DNA of 64,000 nucleotides from positions 66,103-130,102 of the forward strand of contig DIEX01000018.1 of the NCBI GenBank assembly GCA_002418835.1. Direction: 5' to 3'. This DNA comes from Spirochaetia bacterium UBA5763 (GTDB taxonomy: Bacteria; Spirochaetota; UBA4802; UBA5550). The notes beneath the pieces are model-generated. The model was not told the DNA's origin and did not search any database. It saw only the letters and a list, made by a program, of their open reading frames with translations. The translations under genes and the position numbers were made by a program. Positions 44,571 to 53,314 of this stretch are shown piece after piece (within the stretch, counting starts at the first letter, position 1; every line of letters starts with the position of its first letter).

Positions 44571-45520
44571 TTAGTTTTTTATTACTCTTCGGTGGGATAG
44601 CTGTTATAATATTAAGTGCAGACTGGCTGGTTGACGGCGCATCATCACTGGCAAAGAGGTTCGGTATTTCGGATATTGTTATTGGTCTCACTATTGTTGC
44701 ATTCGGTACATCCTCCCCTGAACTTGCGGTAAACATCTTTTCAGCATTAAGGGGTGCTACAGATATTGCAATAGGAAATATAATCGGAAGTAATATATGT
44801 AATATACTTCTGATACTGGGTGTGTCATCTTTAATATATCCCCTTGCAATCAACAATAATACAAAATGGAAAGAGATCCCCCTGAGCCTTCTGGCTGCGG
44901 TTGTTCTTCTTGTAATGGCTAATGATGTCTTCATCAACAAGGAACAGACAGGAGATTTTCTTTCAAGAGGAGATGGACTTGTATTGTTATGTTTCATGAT
45001 GATTTTTTTATCCTATACATATATATTGGCGTTAAAAGGTGAAGTCGCGGTTGAGGAACATGTTGAGATAATTCCTGTGTGGAAGAGTCTTGCCCTTATA
45101 ATTGCGGGTCTCACCGGCCTTTTTCTCGGCGGTAAGTATCTTGTTGAAGGAGCTGTTGATATCGCCAGGATGATCGGTATGAGTGAAAAAGTGATCGGCC
45201 TTACAATAATTGCGGTAGGGACATCGCTTCCGGAGCTTGCCACATCAGCTGTTGCTGCATATAAGAAGAAGACGGATATCGCTGTGGGGAATGTGATCGG
45301 TTCCAATATTTTCAATATATTTTTTGTACTGGGGGTCACCTCAGTGATAAATCCTCTCCCCTTTAATAAAACAGTAAATGCAGATATGGCTGTCTGCATT
45401 GCAGCAAGCCTTCTTCTATTTATGACAACCATGACTTTCAGAAGAAGCTCTATCGACAGGGGGGAGGGGGCTTTTTTTCTCGTTCTCTATGCATCGTACA
45501 TCGTTTACCTTGTGGTGTGA
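44567..45520 (+). CDS. CaCA-family cation/proton or sodium/calcium exchanger
   Basis: A 317-residue membrane protein with about ten segments and the two inverted alpha repeats of the YrbG/NCX family: GTSSPELAVNIFSALRGATD near 50 and GTSLPELATSAVAAYKKKTD near 222, each followed by an IGSNI motif. It exports calcium or a similar cation. Its start overlaps the PilZ stop codon (ATGA), so the two proteins are produced together, although no functional link is known. Confidence 0.92.
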   Translation: MISFLLLFGGIAVIILSADWLVDGASSLAKRFGISDIVIGLTIVAFGTSSPELAVNIFSALRGATDIAIGNIIGSNICNILLILGVSSLIYPLAINNNTKWKEIPLSLLAAVVLLVMANDVFINKEQTGDFLSRGDGLVLLCFMMIFLSYTYILALKGEVAVEEHVEIIPVWKSLALIIAGLTGLFLGGKYLVEGAVDIARMIGMSEKVIGLTIIAVGTSLPELATSAVAAYKKKTDIAVGNVIGSNIFNIFFVLGVTSVINPLPFNKTVNADMAVCIAASLLLFMTTMTFRRSSIDRGEGAFFLVLYASYIVYLVV

Positions 45521-45642
45521 AGGGAGGCTTCGGATTATTGCTGTAACTTTATTTGATTTTTTTTATCAATAACGGTTTATTATAGTTAATCATTTCATTT
45601 AAATTCCGGTTTACCGGGTAATAAAAATTACTGGAGGATATT

Positions 45643-45969
45643 ATGAGCTACTGGTCTGAAGTTAAAGAAGTCGCAATGAAGGGTTTTGATCTTGCGTTAG
45701 CCAATCTTAAAGAGACAACAGACTTTGCGATTGAAAAGGGTAAGGAGGGGGTGGCCTATGTTCAGCTGAAAAAAGATCTCTTTCTCGCCCAGAGAGAGCT
45801 TCATAATCTGCTTGCCGATCTCGGTGATGTGGTGAATGAGATCTATAAAGTGAAAGGTGATATTTATTCCAACGATAAAGTGAAAGAATCCGCTGAAAAA
45901 ATCGCTGCTGCTGAAGCAAAGTGTAAAGAGATTGAAAGTAAAATGAATGAGCTTTTAAAAAAAGCGTGA
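45643..45969 (+). CDS. Small helical coiled-coil protein
   Basis: A 108-residue charged protein, nearly all alpha helix, with heptads in residues 40-105 (QLKKDLFLAQRELHNLLADLG and the EKIAAAEAKCKEIESKMNELL tail). One cysteine. It has no membrane segment. I do not recognise it; small proteins of this kind sometimes act as phasin-like or scaffold proteins. GGAGG precedes the ATG. The next gene begins close to its stop codon. Confidence 0.75.
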   Translation: MSYWSEVKEVAMKGFDLALANLKETTDFAIEKGKEGVAYVQLKKDLFLAQRELHNLLADLGDVVNEIYKVKGDIYSNDKVKESAEKIAAAEAKCKEIESKMNELLKKA

Positions 45970-45995
45970 TCCCTGATAGATATTTATGTTTTAGA

Positions 45996-46799
45996 ATGAA
46001 AGCAATTGCATTATCAATAACCGGTGCGATGCTTATGATTATGCCAGGCTGTAACGGCCTGGTTAACTCTCTCTCTTTCTTCCCTGACCGAAACTATCTG
46101 CTGAATAGTGACAGTCTGCCACCGCAGGTTGAAGAAAAGATTATTGCCACACCTGACGGGGTAAATCTTCAGATTCTGTATTTCAGGCATAATAAGGGGA
46201 GCGGAAAAGTCGTTGTTTATTTTCACGGGAATGCCGGGAATCTTTATGGCAGAATAGATGAAGGAGAGCGGATTTTCAGCATGGGTCACGATGTTGTGAT
46301 CTCCGGCTATAGGGGGTACGGTAGAAGTTCCGGTGAGCCCACAGAGGGGGGAGTTTATATTGACGGCAGAACTGTCTGCGGATATGTCAGAGATACTCTG
46401 GGCTACCCGGTAAATAAAATTTTTATTTACGGCAGGTCCATCGGCACAACTGTTGCAGTGGATGCAGCAATGGGGAGAGAATGCGGAGGGGTGATCCTTG
46501 TTACACCTTTCTCTTCAGCAGTGGATTTTATAAAAGAGAAGTATCCCGATCTTTTCAGCGGAATCGGTTACGGTCATTTTGAGTCGGAGAAAAAAATTAA
46601 CCGGCTGAAGGCACCGCTACTTGTAATTCACGGAACATCTGATGAAATTGTACCGTATAAATTAGGTGTTAAGCTGTATAATGCTTATAACGGTGAGAAG
46701 GAGCTGGTTACTATTGAAAACGGGATGCATAATGATTTGGAGCTCACTGATCCTGTGATATTCTGGGGCGCTTTCGAAAAATTTATCAGGTTGAAGTAA
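45996..46799 (+). CDS. Alpha/beta hydrolase, BEM46-like lipoprotein
   Basis: A 267-residue hydrolase. The N-terminus has a signal peptide ending in MPGC (C19), so it is probably a lipoprotein. The nucleophile S148 is in YGRSIG, the oxyanion motif is YFHGNAGN and the C-terminal histidine is in ENGMHNDL; the acid is in HGTSDEIV. The substrate is unknown. The start is set at ATG 45996 because the signal peptide begins there; a GTG at 45966 overlapping the previous stop codon is possible. Confidence 0.82.
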   Translation: MKAIALSITGAMLMIMPGCNGLVNSLSFFPDRNYLLNSDSLPPQVEEKIIATPDGVNLQILYFRHNKGSGKVVVYFHGNAGNLYGRIDEGERIFSMGHDVVISGYRGYGRSSGEPTEGGVYIDGRTVCGYVRDTLGYPVNKIFIYGRSIGTTVAVDAAMGRECGGVILVTPFSSAVDFIKEKYPDLFSGIGYGHFESEKKINRLKAPLLVIHGTSDEIVPYKLGVKLYNAYNGEKELVTIENGMHNDLELTDPVIFWGAFEKFIRLK

Positions 46800-46827
46800 A
46801 GGAGTTTTAATTTTCCTTAGTCCCGGT

Positions 46828-48012
46828 TTATTCCGGCATATCAGGCTTTGATGTTTTCGGTAAACTCTGTTTTTCGTCACCGTCTTTGAAATAGCGGGGA
46901 TAGAGCCTTTTTGCACAATCAGGGCATAGGCTGTGGCTGAATTCAACCTCGCTGTGATCGCGTATATAGATTTCCACCTGCTGCCAGTATCCGGTGTCGT
47001 CCCGGATTTTTTTACAGCCTGAACATATTGGAATAATACCTCTCAATGTTCTAATTTGCTCGAGAGCTCCGTTTAATTCATTGATTTTTTTCCGGAGAGT
47101 TTCTTCAGCTCTTCTGCGTTTTTTGATTTCTCTTAGAAGCAGGAAGATAAAGCATAATGTTGCTATAAATGCAGTTGTAACAGCTGAGAATAGCCATAAT
47201 TGCCGTTGCTCCTGCTGGCGTGTAATAAATATAATTTCCTGGGATCTCCAGCTGTCAATAATGGCCTTGTAGGTTCCATCCTCTCTGATATCCCGTAAAG
47301 CCATGTTGATTTCATTAAGCAGAGAGATATTCCCTTTCTTAACAGCAATTGCTGAATGGTTCACTGAGACAGGTTTTTCAACCAGCTTCACTCCATGAAT
47401 TTTATTTTCTGATAATACAAACCCCCCTACCCATCGGTCTGCAATGACTGCATCTATCTCACCGGCAATCAGCTTATTAAAACCACTGAAATAATCCGTA
47501 ATGATTTCTATTGTGACTTGAGGAACTTCCTTAATCAAGAGAACCGGTAATCCTTTAGCCTCAACTCCGACTTTTTGTTTTTGCAGATCCTGAATAGATC
47601 GGATGTTATAGCAGTCGCTGGAGATGAATATGCTGAACTCAGAAAGCAGGAGAGGTTCGGAAAAATCGAAAATTTTCATCCGCTCTGGATTAGAATTGAT
47701 CTGAATCAGAGCATCCGCTTTTCCTTCTAAAACGAGCTGTTGAGCCTTTTCCCAGTTCATTAAGCGGATTACCACAGGCCGGTGCATTCGGCCGGCTATT
47801 GCTTCAGTAAGTTCAACTGCCAGTCCTGAGGCTTTTCCATTTTTTATATAATTTAAAGGGGGAAGCGAGCTGTTTCCCAAAAAAATAACAGGTTGATTTG
47901 TCTGATTCTGCTGTGCAGATAATACAGTGGCCGATATGAGCATTACCATTACAGATAAAACAATTAGCCGTTTAAATATCAGGATAAGTTTCTTGTAAAA
48001 TAAACTTTTCAT
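46828..48012 (-). CDS. Periplasmic binding domain fused to cytoplasmic cysteine motif
   Basis: 394 residues. A signal/anchor segment (about 10-35) precedes a type II binding domain of the amino-acid type (SBP_bac_3; about 45-265), with LPPLNYIKNGKASGLAVELTEAI. A membrane segment follows (about 270-292), then a coiled coil and a C-terminal segment with four cysteines (CSGCKKIRDD...CPDCAKRLYP). That segment is usually found at the end of sensor kinases and diguanylate cyclases. No kinase or GGDEF domain is present here, so it is a sensor without a recognised enzymatic output. The start at 48012 is chosen for the signal segment; the frame extends 22 codons further. Confidence 0.78.
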   Translation of the reverse strand: MKSLFYKKLILIFKRLIVLSVMVMLISATVLSAQQNQTNQPVIFLGNSSLPPLNYIKNGKASGLAVELTEAIAGRMHRPVVIRLMNWEKAQQLVLEGKADALIQINSNPERMKIFDFSEPLLLSEFSIFISSDCYNIRSIQDLQKQKVGVEAKGLPVLLIKEVPQVTIEIITDYFSGFNKLIAGEIDAVIADRWVGGFVLSENKIHGVKLVEKPVSVNHSAIAVKKGNISLLNEINMALRDIREDGTYKAIIDSWRSQEIIFITRQQEQRQLWLFSAVTTAFIATLCFIFLLLREIKKRRRAEETLRKKINELNGALEQIRTLRGIIPICSGCKKIRDDTGYWQQVEIYIRDHSEVEFSHSLCPDCAKRLYPRYFKDGDEKQSLPKTSKPDMPE

Positions 48013-48206
48013 TTGATTCACTTTCAGCTCGGTTTTGGTTCTCCCTCCCGAAGAGGTGAAGCGGGAGAGAACATGCAAATAGTATATGGTTATTTCACCT
48101 GATTTTCCACCGTTATTGAAATATAGTTTAAAATATTAAATATGGGAGGAGAATCAAATATAAAAATACTCTTAGTTTTTGATATATTAAGGAAAGGCAG
48201 TAATTT

Positions 48207-49103
48207 ATGAAAGTTGATGATGACATATACAGGGAGCTTCTTGATGAAGCGAGTGATCCAATATTCAGTTTCCTTCGTGATGGAACCTACCGCTATGTAA
48301 ACAAAGCGTTTGCTGAAAGTATAGGGAGAAAAACTGAGGAGGTAATAGGGAGGAGAATCCGGGATATATTTTCAAGCGACGAAGCTGACAGGCGTTATGC
48401 GGCTGTTAAACATGTTTTTGAAACAGGTAAAGAAAAATCTATAGAGGATAAGGATGAATCGGGAGATGCCATTTCATATTATCTGACTTCTGTTAAACCT
48501 CTTTTTGATGATACAGGAAATGTTTATGCGGTGATATGTATCTCCAAAGATATAACTGATCTGAAAAATGCAGAGGAGAGGCTTGAATATTATGCTACAA
48601 CAGACGATTTTACCGGATTTGTGAACCGGAGAACCGGGCTTGCAATACTCGAAAAGATCCATGAATTCTCTTTGAGAAACGGCAGGCCCTTTGCAATATG
48701 TTATGTGGATATTAATGATCTTAAGGCAGTGAACGACACTTATGGTCATTCGGAGGGGGATATTCTTATTACTGCTGCATGCGATGCCATGAGGGAGTCT
48801 ATAAGGCAGATGGATACACTCTGCAGGATGGGGGGGGATGAGTTCCTGATACTTTTTCCTGAGTGTGATCTTGCTGATGCTGAACTGGTGTGGTACAGGA
48901 TTACTGAAAAGCTGGCTGATTATAACTCCCGGAGTTTTAAGCCGTACAAAGTCAGTATGAGCCATGGTATTCTTGAATATTCACCGGCTTCAAGAGATAC
49001 CATTGAACTTCTTCTTAAAAGAGTAGATGCATTAATGTATACCGAGAAAAAGAATTATAAACAGAAAAAGAACAGACGTGAAATGAACGGGGAGTTTTAC
49101 TGA
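48207..49103 (+). CDS. PAS-GGDEF diguanylate cyclase
   Basis: 298 residues. An N-terminal PAS domain (about 5-120, with PIFSFLRDGTYRYVNKAF) precedes a GGDEF domain (about 130-290). The active-site motif GGDEF is intact near residue 210, and R-Q-M-D stands five residues before it, the RxxD inhibitory site. It should make cyclic-di-GMP under control of a signal sensed by the PAS domain and be feedback inhibited. It lacks membrane segments. The PilZ protein encoded nearby may be one target. GGAAAGG precedes the ATG. Confidence 0.92.
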   Translation: MKVDDDIYRELLDEASDPIFSFLRDGTYRYVNKAFAESIGRKTEEVIGRRIRDIFSSDEADRRYAAVKHVFETGKEKSIEDKDESGDAISYYLTSVKPLFDDTGNVYAVICISKDITDLKNAEERLEYYATTDDFTGFVNRRTGLAILEKIHEFSLRNGRPFAICYVDINDLKAVNDTYGHSEGDILITAACDAMRESIRQMDTLCRMGGDEFLILFPECDLADAELVWYRITEKLADYNSRSFKPYKVSMSHGILEYSPASRDTIELLLKRVDALMYTEKKNYKQKKNRREMNGEFY

Positions 49104-49126
49104 TTGCCCCTCTGAACTTCGGGCAT

Positions 49127-49146
49127 CTCCCCCGCGGACGGGGGAG
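49127..49146. terminator. Hairpin between convergent genes
   Basis: CTCCCCC-GCGGAC-GGGGGAG, a strong 7-bp G+C stem, stands between the diguanylate cyclase and isocitrate dehydrogenase genes. It lacks a clear T run. Confidence 0.5.
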
Positions 49147-49157
49147 AATAATTAACG

Positions 49158-50369
49158 CTACATCATACGGCTTAATCTTTTGTTTATCTCTCTTAAAAAT
49201 CCCTCTGTGTTTACTGTGATGAGGTCTTTGTCAGAGCATAGCATGGCAAGATCCTTTGTCATTATACCGTCTTCAATTGTCTGTATGGAGGCTTTTTCAA
49301 GTTTGTCCGCGAAAGCAGTCAGATCCGGAAGGCCGTCAAGTTCCCCTCTCTTCCTGAGAGCTCCGCTCCAGGCGAAGATTGTTGCCATGGAGTTGGTTGA
49401 TGTCTCCTCACCTTTAAGGTGCTTGTAGTAGTGCCTCTGCACTGTGCCGTGAGCAGCTTCATATTCATAATAGCCTTCAGGAGACACAAGAACTGAAGTC
49501 ATCATTGCAAGGCTTCCGAATGTTGTTGCAACCATGTCTGACATCACGTCGCCGTCATAGTTTTTGCATGCCCAGATAAATCCCCCCTCTGAACGCACAA
49601 CGCGCGCAACAGCGTCATCGATAAGTGTATAGAAGTATTCGAGCTTTGCTGCATCGAATTTTTCTTTATACTCCGCATCATAAATTTCCTGAAATATATC
49701 TTTAAATGTATGGTCATACTGTTTTGAAATTGTGTCCTTTGTGGCAAACCAGATATCCTGATTAACATCAAGAGCGTAATTGAAGCATGAACGCGCAAAG
49801 CTCTTGATCGAATTATCAATATTGTGCATCCCCTGGATTACGCCGGGCCCGTCAAATTCATGAATTGTCTGCCTTGTAACCTCACCCTTGTCAGATGTGA
49901 AAACAAGTTCGGCCTTCCCTTTCCCCGGTACCCTGTATTCCACGTTTTTGTAAACATCTCCATAGGCGTGCCTTGCGATTGTAATCGGTTTTTTCCAGGC
50001 GGGAATAAATGGTGTTATGCGGCTAACTGTGATTGGCGCTCTGAAGACAGTACCGTCAAGGATCGCTCTTATCGTTCCGTTAGGGCTCTTCCACATCTGT
50101 GTGAGGCTGTACTCCTTCACCCTTTCTGCATTAGCTGTTATTGTGGCGCATTTAACTGCTACTCCATATTTTTTTGTGGCGTTTGCCGAGTCAACTGTAA
50201 CCTGATCTTTAGTCTTCTCCCTGTATTCGAGGCCGAGATCATAGTAGTCGGTTTTCAGATCGATATACGGCTCAAGAAGTATATCCTTGATAAACTTCCA
50301 GATGATCCTTGTCATCTCATCGCCGTCCATCTCGACGAGTGGTGTTGTCATTTTTATTTTTGCTGACAT
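49158..50369 (-). CDS. icd: NADP-dependent isocitrate dehydrogenase
   Basis: A 403-residue enzyme of the eukaryotic-type (subfamily II) NADP-dependent group, converting isocitrate to 2-oxoglutarate. Signatures include MDGDEMTRIIWKFIK, SPNGTIRAILDGTVFR and the metal-binding YDGDVMSDMVA motif. The length matches the family. The start is set at 50369, where GGAGAG lies upstream; an earlier in-frame ATG has no site. It is transcribed alone. Confidence 0.95.
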   Translation of the reverse strand: MSAKIKMTTPLVEMDGDEMTRIIWKFIKDILLEPYIDLKTDYYDLGLEYREKTKDQVTVDSANATKKYGVAVKCATITANAERVKEYSLTQMWKSPNGTIRAILDGTVFRAPITVSRITPFIPAWKKPITIARHAYGDVYKNVEYRVPGKGKAELVFTSDKGEVTRQTIHEFDGPGVIQGMHNIDNSIKSFARSCFNYALDVNQDIWFATKDTISKQYDHTFKDIFQEIYDAEYKEKFDAAKLEYFYTLIDDAVARVVRSEGGFIWACKNYDGDVMSDMVATTFGSLAMMTSVLVSPEGYYEYEAAHGTVQRHYYKHLKGEETSTNSMATIFAWSGALRKRGELDGLPDLTAFADKLEKASIQTIEDGIMTKDLAMLCSDKDLITVNTEGFLREINKRLSRMM

Positions 50370-50511
50370 TAAAATCTCTCCTTGTTTCATATAAAATCAG
50401 TATGATTGCGTATATAACCGGCAGGGGTATTTTTTTGTAGATAATATTTTTCTTGTAAATACTAAAATGGGTTTTATAACTATTTTTTAAATATATATTT
50501 GAAGGTGAAAT

Positions 50512-50982
50512 ATGATTGAAATTGATATTCCCGGAATAAAGAAGATAAGCGCTGAACATCTTGTTCTCGATTACAATGGAACAGTTGCTGTAGACGGACA
50601 TCTTATATCCGGAGTAGCAGATCTCCTGAATCTGATTTCATCGGCACTTGAAGTGCATGTCATCACTGCTGATACATTCGGAAAAGCGGCAGCAGAGATT
50701 GCCGGTGTAAAATGCACTTTTGATATAATAGGTACAGGAGATCAACAGAAACAGAAGGCTGATTTTATTGCTACTCTCGGGCCTGAAAAGGTAATAGCTA
50801 TTGGTAACGGATATAATGATGCAGCAATGCTGAGTGATGCAGCGCTCGGAATTGCTGTAATCCAGAAGGAGGGGGCATCTGTAAAAACTGTTGCGGCAGC
50901 GGATATTGCTGTCACATCAATTAAAGATGCTCTGGAGCTTCTCCTTAATCCGCTGAGAATAGCCGCTACCCTGAGAGGGTGA
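50512..50982 (+). CDS. Small HAD-family phosphatase-like protein (COG4087)
   Basis: A 156-residue soluble HAD protein resembling the catalytic part of P-type ATPases (COG4087). Motif I is D20-Y-N22-G-T, where the usual second aspartate is asparagine, and motif III/IV is GNGYNDAAML. The membrane domain of an ATPase is absent. It may dephosphorylate a small molecule; the substrate is unknown. GAAGGTG precedes the ATG. It is divergent from icd. Confidence 0.82.
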   Translation: MIEIDIPGIKKISAEHLVLDYNGTVAVDGHLISGVADLLNLISSALEVHVITADTFGKAAAEIAGVKCTFDIIGTGDQQKQKADFIATLGPEKVIAIGNGYNDAAMLSDAALGIAVIQKEGASVKTVAAADIAVTSIKDALELLLNPLRIAATLRG

Positions 50983-50997
50983 TTCTTCCGTAGAGGA

Positions 50998-51729
50998 TTA
51001 TTCTCCGGTATAATCTGTGAATTCCGGACTCACCAAAACTTTCTCTTTCATGTGGAGAGGCAGCGGTGCGGTAACAGTAATCTGCTGGTGAGTCATGGGA
51101 TGTCTGAATGATAAATAATGAGCGTGCAGTGAAATATTACCATCTTCGAAAATTTCTTTTGAACCATAAAATTTATCGCCTATAATCGGTGTGCCAAGTG
51201 ATGAAAGCTGCACTCTTATCTGGTGGCGTTTCCCTGTAATCAGTTCCACCAGAATAAGAGCGGAAAATCCTGAGGTATCCATAATCCGGTACCTCAGTGA
51301 AACAGCCTCAGCACCGGGAGCGTTTTCATACGCAATATATCCCCTGTCCCGTTTGCGCACAATATACTGATTAAGATTAATCCATTGATTATCCGCAGTT
51401 TTTCCCGGAGGAGGAGAAACAAGGGCGCAGTAAAACTTCCGTATTCTCCTCTCCTTTATATCCTCTGAAAGCCTCCCTGCTGCCACAGGCGTTTTCGCGA
51501 AGAGCATAATCCCTGACACCGGCCTGTCAAGCCTGTTCAGCGCAACACAGTAAACATCACCATCTTCGCCGCATTTTTCTTTCAGGTAATCAGTAACTGC
51601 TTCCTGCAGAGAAACCCTGCCCGTGCTGTCCCGCTGGGCAAGCATCCCTGCAGGCTTATTCACTGCGATTATATATTCATCTTCATAGAGAATCTCAGGC
51701 AACTCCGGCCCTCTTCTTAAATTCTTCAA
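50998..51729 (-). CDS. RluA-family pseudouridine synthase
   Basis: A 243-residue RNA-modifying enzyme. The catalytic aspartate D68 is in NRLDRPVSGIMLF (families more often have HRLD), and the RIR-type motif LITGKRHQIRVQLSS is conserved. It isomerises uridine in rRNA or tRNA; the exact site cannot be told. Its first 35 bases overlap the end of the sulfite-reductase-like gene upstream, so a later start cannot be excluded. Confidence 0.9.
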   Translation of the reverse strand: MKNLRRGPELPEILYEDEYIIAVNKPAGMLAQRDSTGRVSLQEAVTDYLKEKCGEDGDVYCVALNRLDRPVSGIMLFAKTPVAAGRLSEDIKERRIRKFYCALVSPPPGKTADNQWINLNQYIVRKRDRGYIAYENAPGAEAVSLRYRIMDTSGFSALILVELITGKRHQIRVQLSSLGTPIIGDKFYGSKEIFEDGNISLHAHYLSFRHPMTHQQITVTAPLPLHMKEKVLVSPEFTDYTGE

Positions 51730-52357
51730 TGCCTATCTCGTCGATAAGTCCCCCTATGCGCTGATTCTTCTTCCCGTTCTCTTTATAGAATTTTATTATT
51801 CTGTCGACAACTTCCAGTGCTTCCTCTTCCGGAACATCTTTCATAAGTTCAACAGCAAGCCTCGGTTTCGAGCCTCCGTTGCCGCCGACGAGTATTCTCC
51901 ATCCGTTCTTCATACCCACAAGGCCGATATCCTTGATGCATGTTTCAGCGCACTGGTTCGGGCAGCCGCTTACGCCGAATTTGAATTTGCTCGGAAGCTC
52001 CATACCGTGGTATATGCTGTCCAGCTTCATCCCGAGCGACAGGCTGTCCTGTATCCCTCTTTTGCAGAATGTTGTGCCGGGGCATGCTTTGATGCTCCTT
52101 ACGCACAGTCCCACACCGGCTCCCGGAGTCATGCCAAGGTCGTTCCATACATTATCCACGTCCTCTTCTTTAAGCCCGACTATGGCGATTCGTGCAGCGC
52201 TTGTGATTTTAAGGGCTGCCACATTGTACTTCTCAGCCACGTCAGCAAGTTTTCTAAGCGTATCAGGGGAAACAACTCCGCAAGGTATATGGGGTGCAAC
52301 CGCGTAGGTTTCTTTGTCTCTCTGGATGATTACACCCTTCTCTCCATCCTGCATCAT
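51695..52357 (-). CDS. Small nitrite/sulfite reductase-like (siroheme, 4Fe-4S) protein
   Basis: A 220-residue protein with the nitrite/sulfite reductase half-domain pattern. The cluster-binding cysteines are C92-x5-C98 and C132-x3-C136, as in siroheme/4Fe-4S enzymes, with C140 close by. Short proteins of this kind occur in anaerobes and are linked to sulfite or nitrite reduction or to electron transfer, without proof for most. It lies upstream of the pseudouridine synthase gene in the same transcript, with TetR further upstream. GGAGG precedes the start. Confidence 0.87.
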   Translation of the reverse strand: MMQDGEKGVIIQRDKETYAVAPHIPCGVVSPDTLRKLADVAEKYNVAALKITSAARIAIVGLKEEDVDNVWNDLGMTPGAGVGLCVRSIKACPGTTFCKRGIQDSLSLGMKLDSIYHGMELPSKFKFGVSGCPNQCAETCIKDIGLVGMKNGWRILVGGNGGSKPRLAVELMKDVPEEEALEVVDRIIKFYKENGKKNQRIGGLIDEIGIEEFKKRAGVA

Positions 52358-52456
52358 AAAAAGCCTCCTGTAGTTTTATATTTTACAAAATAGTTCTGAA
52401 GTGGGGATTCTTCAACGAAAAATTTTAATCCCCGCCTGGCGGAATAACTGTGAATA

Positions 52457-53065
52457 TCATATATTGAGTATTTTCTGCATTTCAGCACTGCTCCCTGCAG
52501 TCAGATAGGGTTTCATGAACATGAAGTAGCTCCTTACACCTTTTTCAATAAGAGCCTCCGGGTCTGTTTCACCTGCCGCCCGGAGAAAAGATAACCGGTA
52601 ATCACTGATAATCCAAAGGTTCTCAAGGTAACAGTCTCTCTCCACCGGTGAATTAAATTTTTTTAAAATCCCTTTTTCTTCGAGGAGGAGAGTGAGAGAT
52701 TTGAGTTTTTCACTTTTAAGCCTGTAGTTGTCTCTGTATCTTTTTTCAAGCTCCTCATCCCTGTCCAGAAGCATTGACACATCGTAATAAAATGATCGGT
52801 ATTTGTAATACAACAGATATATCCTGTGTATGATCTCAGCGTATTTAGCGATGCTGTATGATGAAAGATCTCCAGCGAACAGTTCCCCGAACTCTGATGT
52901 TATTCTTTCAAATATTTTCCGGATTATCTCCTCTTTGTTTTTGAAGTGGTAGTAGAAAGTGCCGGGGCTTATGCCGAGTCTGTCGATTATATGATTTGTT
53001 GTAATCCTGTGAATCCCGATTTCATTAGTGAGTTCTATTGTTGCATCGATAATTTTATTTTTCAT
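52457..53065 (-). CDS. TetR-family transcriptional regulator
   Basis: A 202-residue regulator with the TetR helix-turn-helix at about residues 18-47 (RITTNHIIDRLGISPGTFYYHFKNK) and a helical ligand-binding domain. It is transcribed on the same strand as the siroheme-type reductase and RluA genes. The target is unknown; a 14-bp palindrome at 655-668 and an inverted repeat at 53173-53209 are candidates. The gene begins about 110 bases from that inverted repeat. Confidence 0.92.
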   Translation of the reverse strand: MKNKIIDATIELTNEIGIHRITTNHIIDRLGISPGTFYYHFKNKEEIIRKIFERITSEFGELFAGDLSSYSIAKYAEIIHRIYLLYYKYRSFYYDVSMLLDRDEELEKRYRDNYRLKSEKLKSLTLLLEEKGILKKFNSPVERDCYLENLWIISDYRLSFLRAAGETDPEALIEKGVRSYFMFMKPYLTAGSSAEMQKILNI

Positions 53066-53172
53066 TGTTTGTTCCTGTTATAAAAATGGCTGTTGATTTA
53101 ATATTTTTACTGTCGTCTCTTCGGTAATTATTCTTTTTTTTCAACGGCTACCTCTATCTTTTATTTAATCTG

Positions 53173-53209
53173 ATAATTACTCGAAAAAACCATTGTTTCG
53201 AGTAATTAT
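53173..53209. promoter_or_regulatory. Perfect 14-bp inverted repeat between tetR and queE
   Basis: ATAATTACTCGAAA (53173-53186) and TTTCGAGTAATTAT (53196-53209) are complements with a 9-base loop. A related ATTCGAG lies just after (53208-53214). It stands between two divergent genes and could be the TetR operator or a hairpin in the leader. Confidence 0.5.
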
Positions 53210-53314
53210 TCGAGATTCAAGGATAATTACACTTTTTTTTATTTTTTTTATAAAAATGGTGGTTATCTGAAAACAACAGGTTAAAATCAGGGGATTAATA
53301 ACAAGGATGGTTAT

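Noticed and set aside
53116..53240. preQ1 riboswitch upstream of queE
   Set aside because: The region folds only into the simple inverted repeat; no pseudoknot-like arrangement was recognised.
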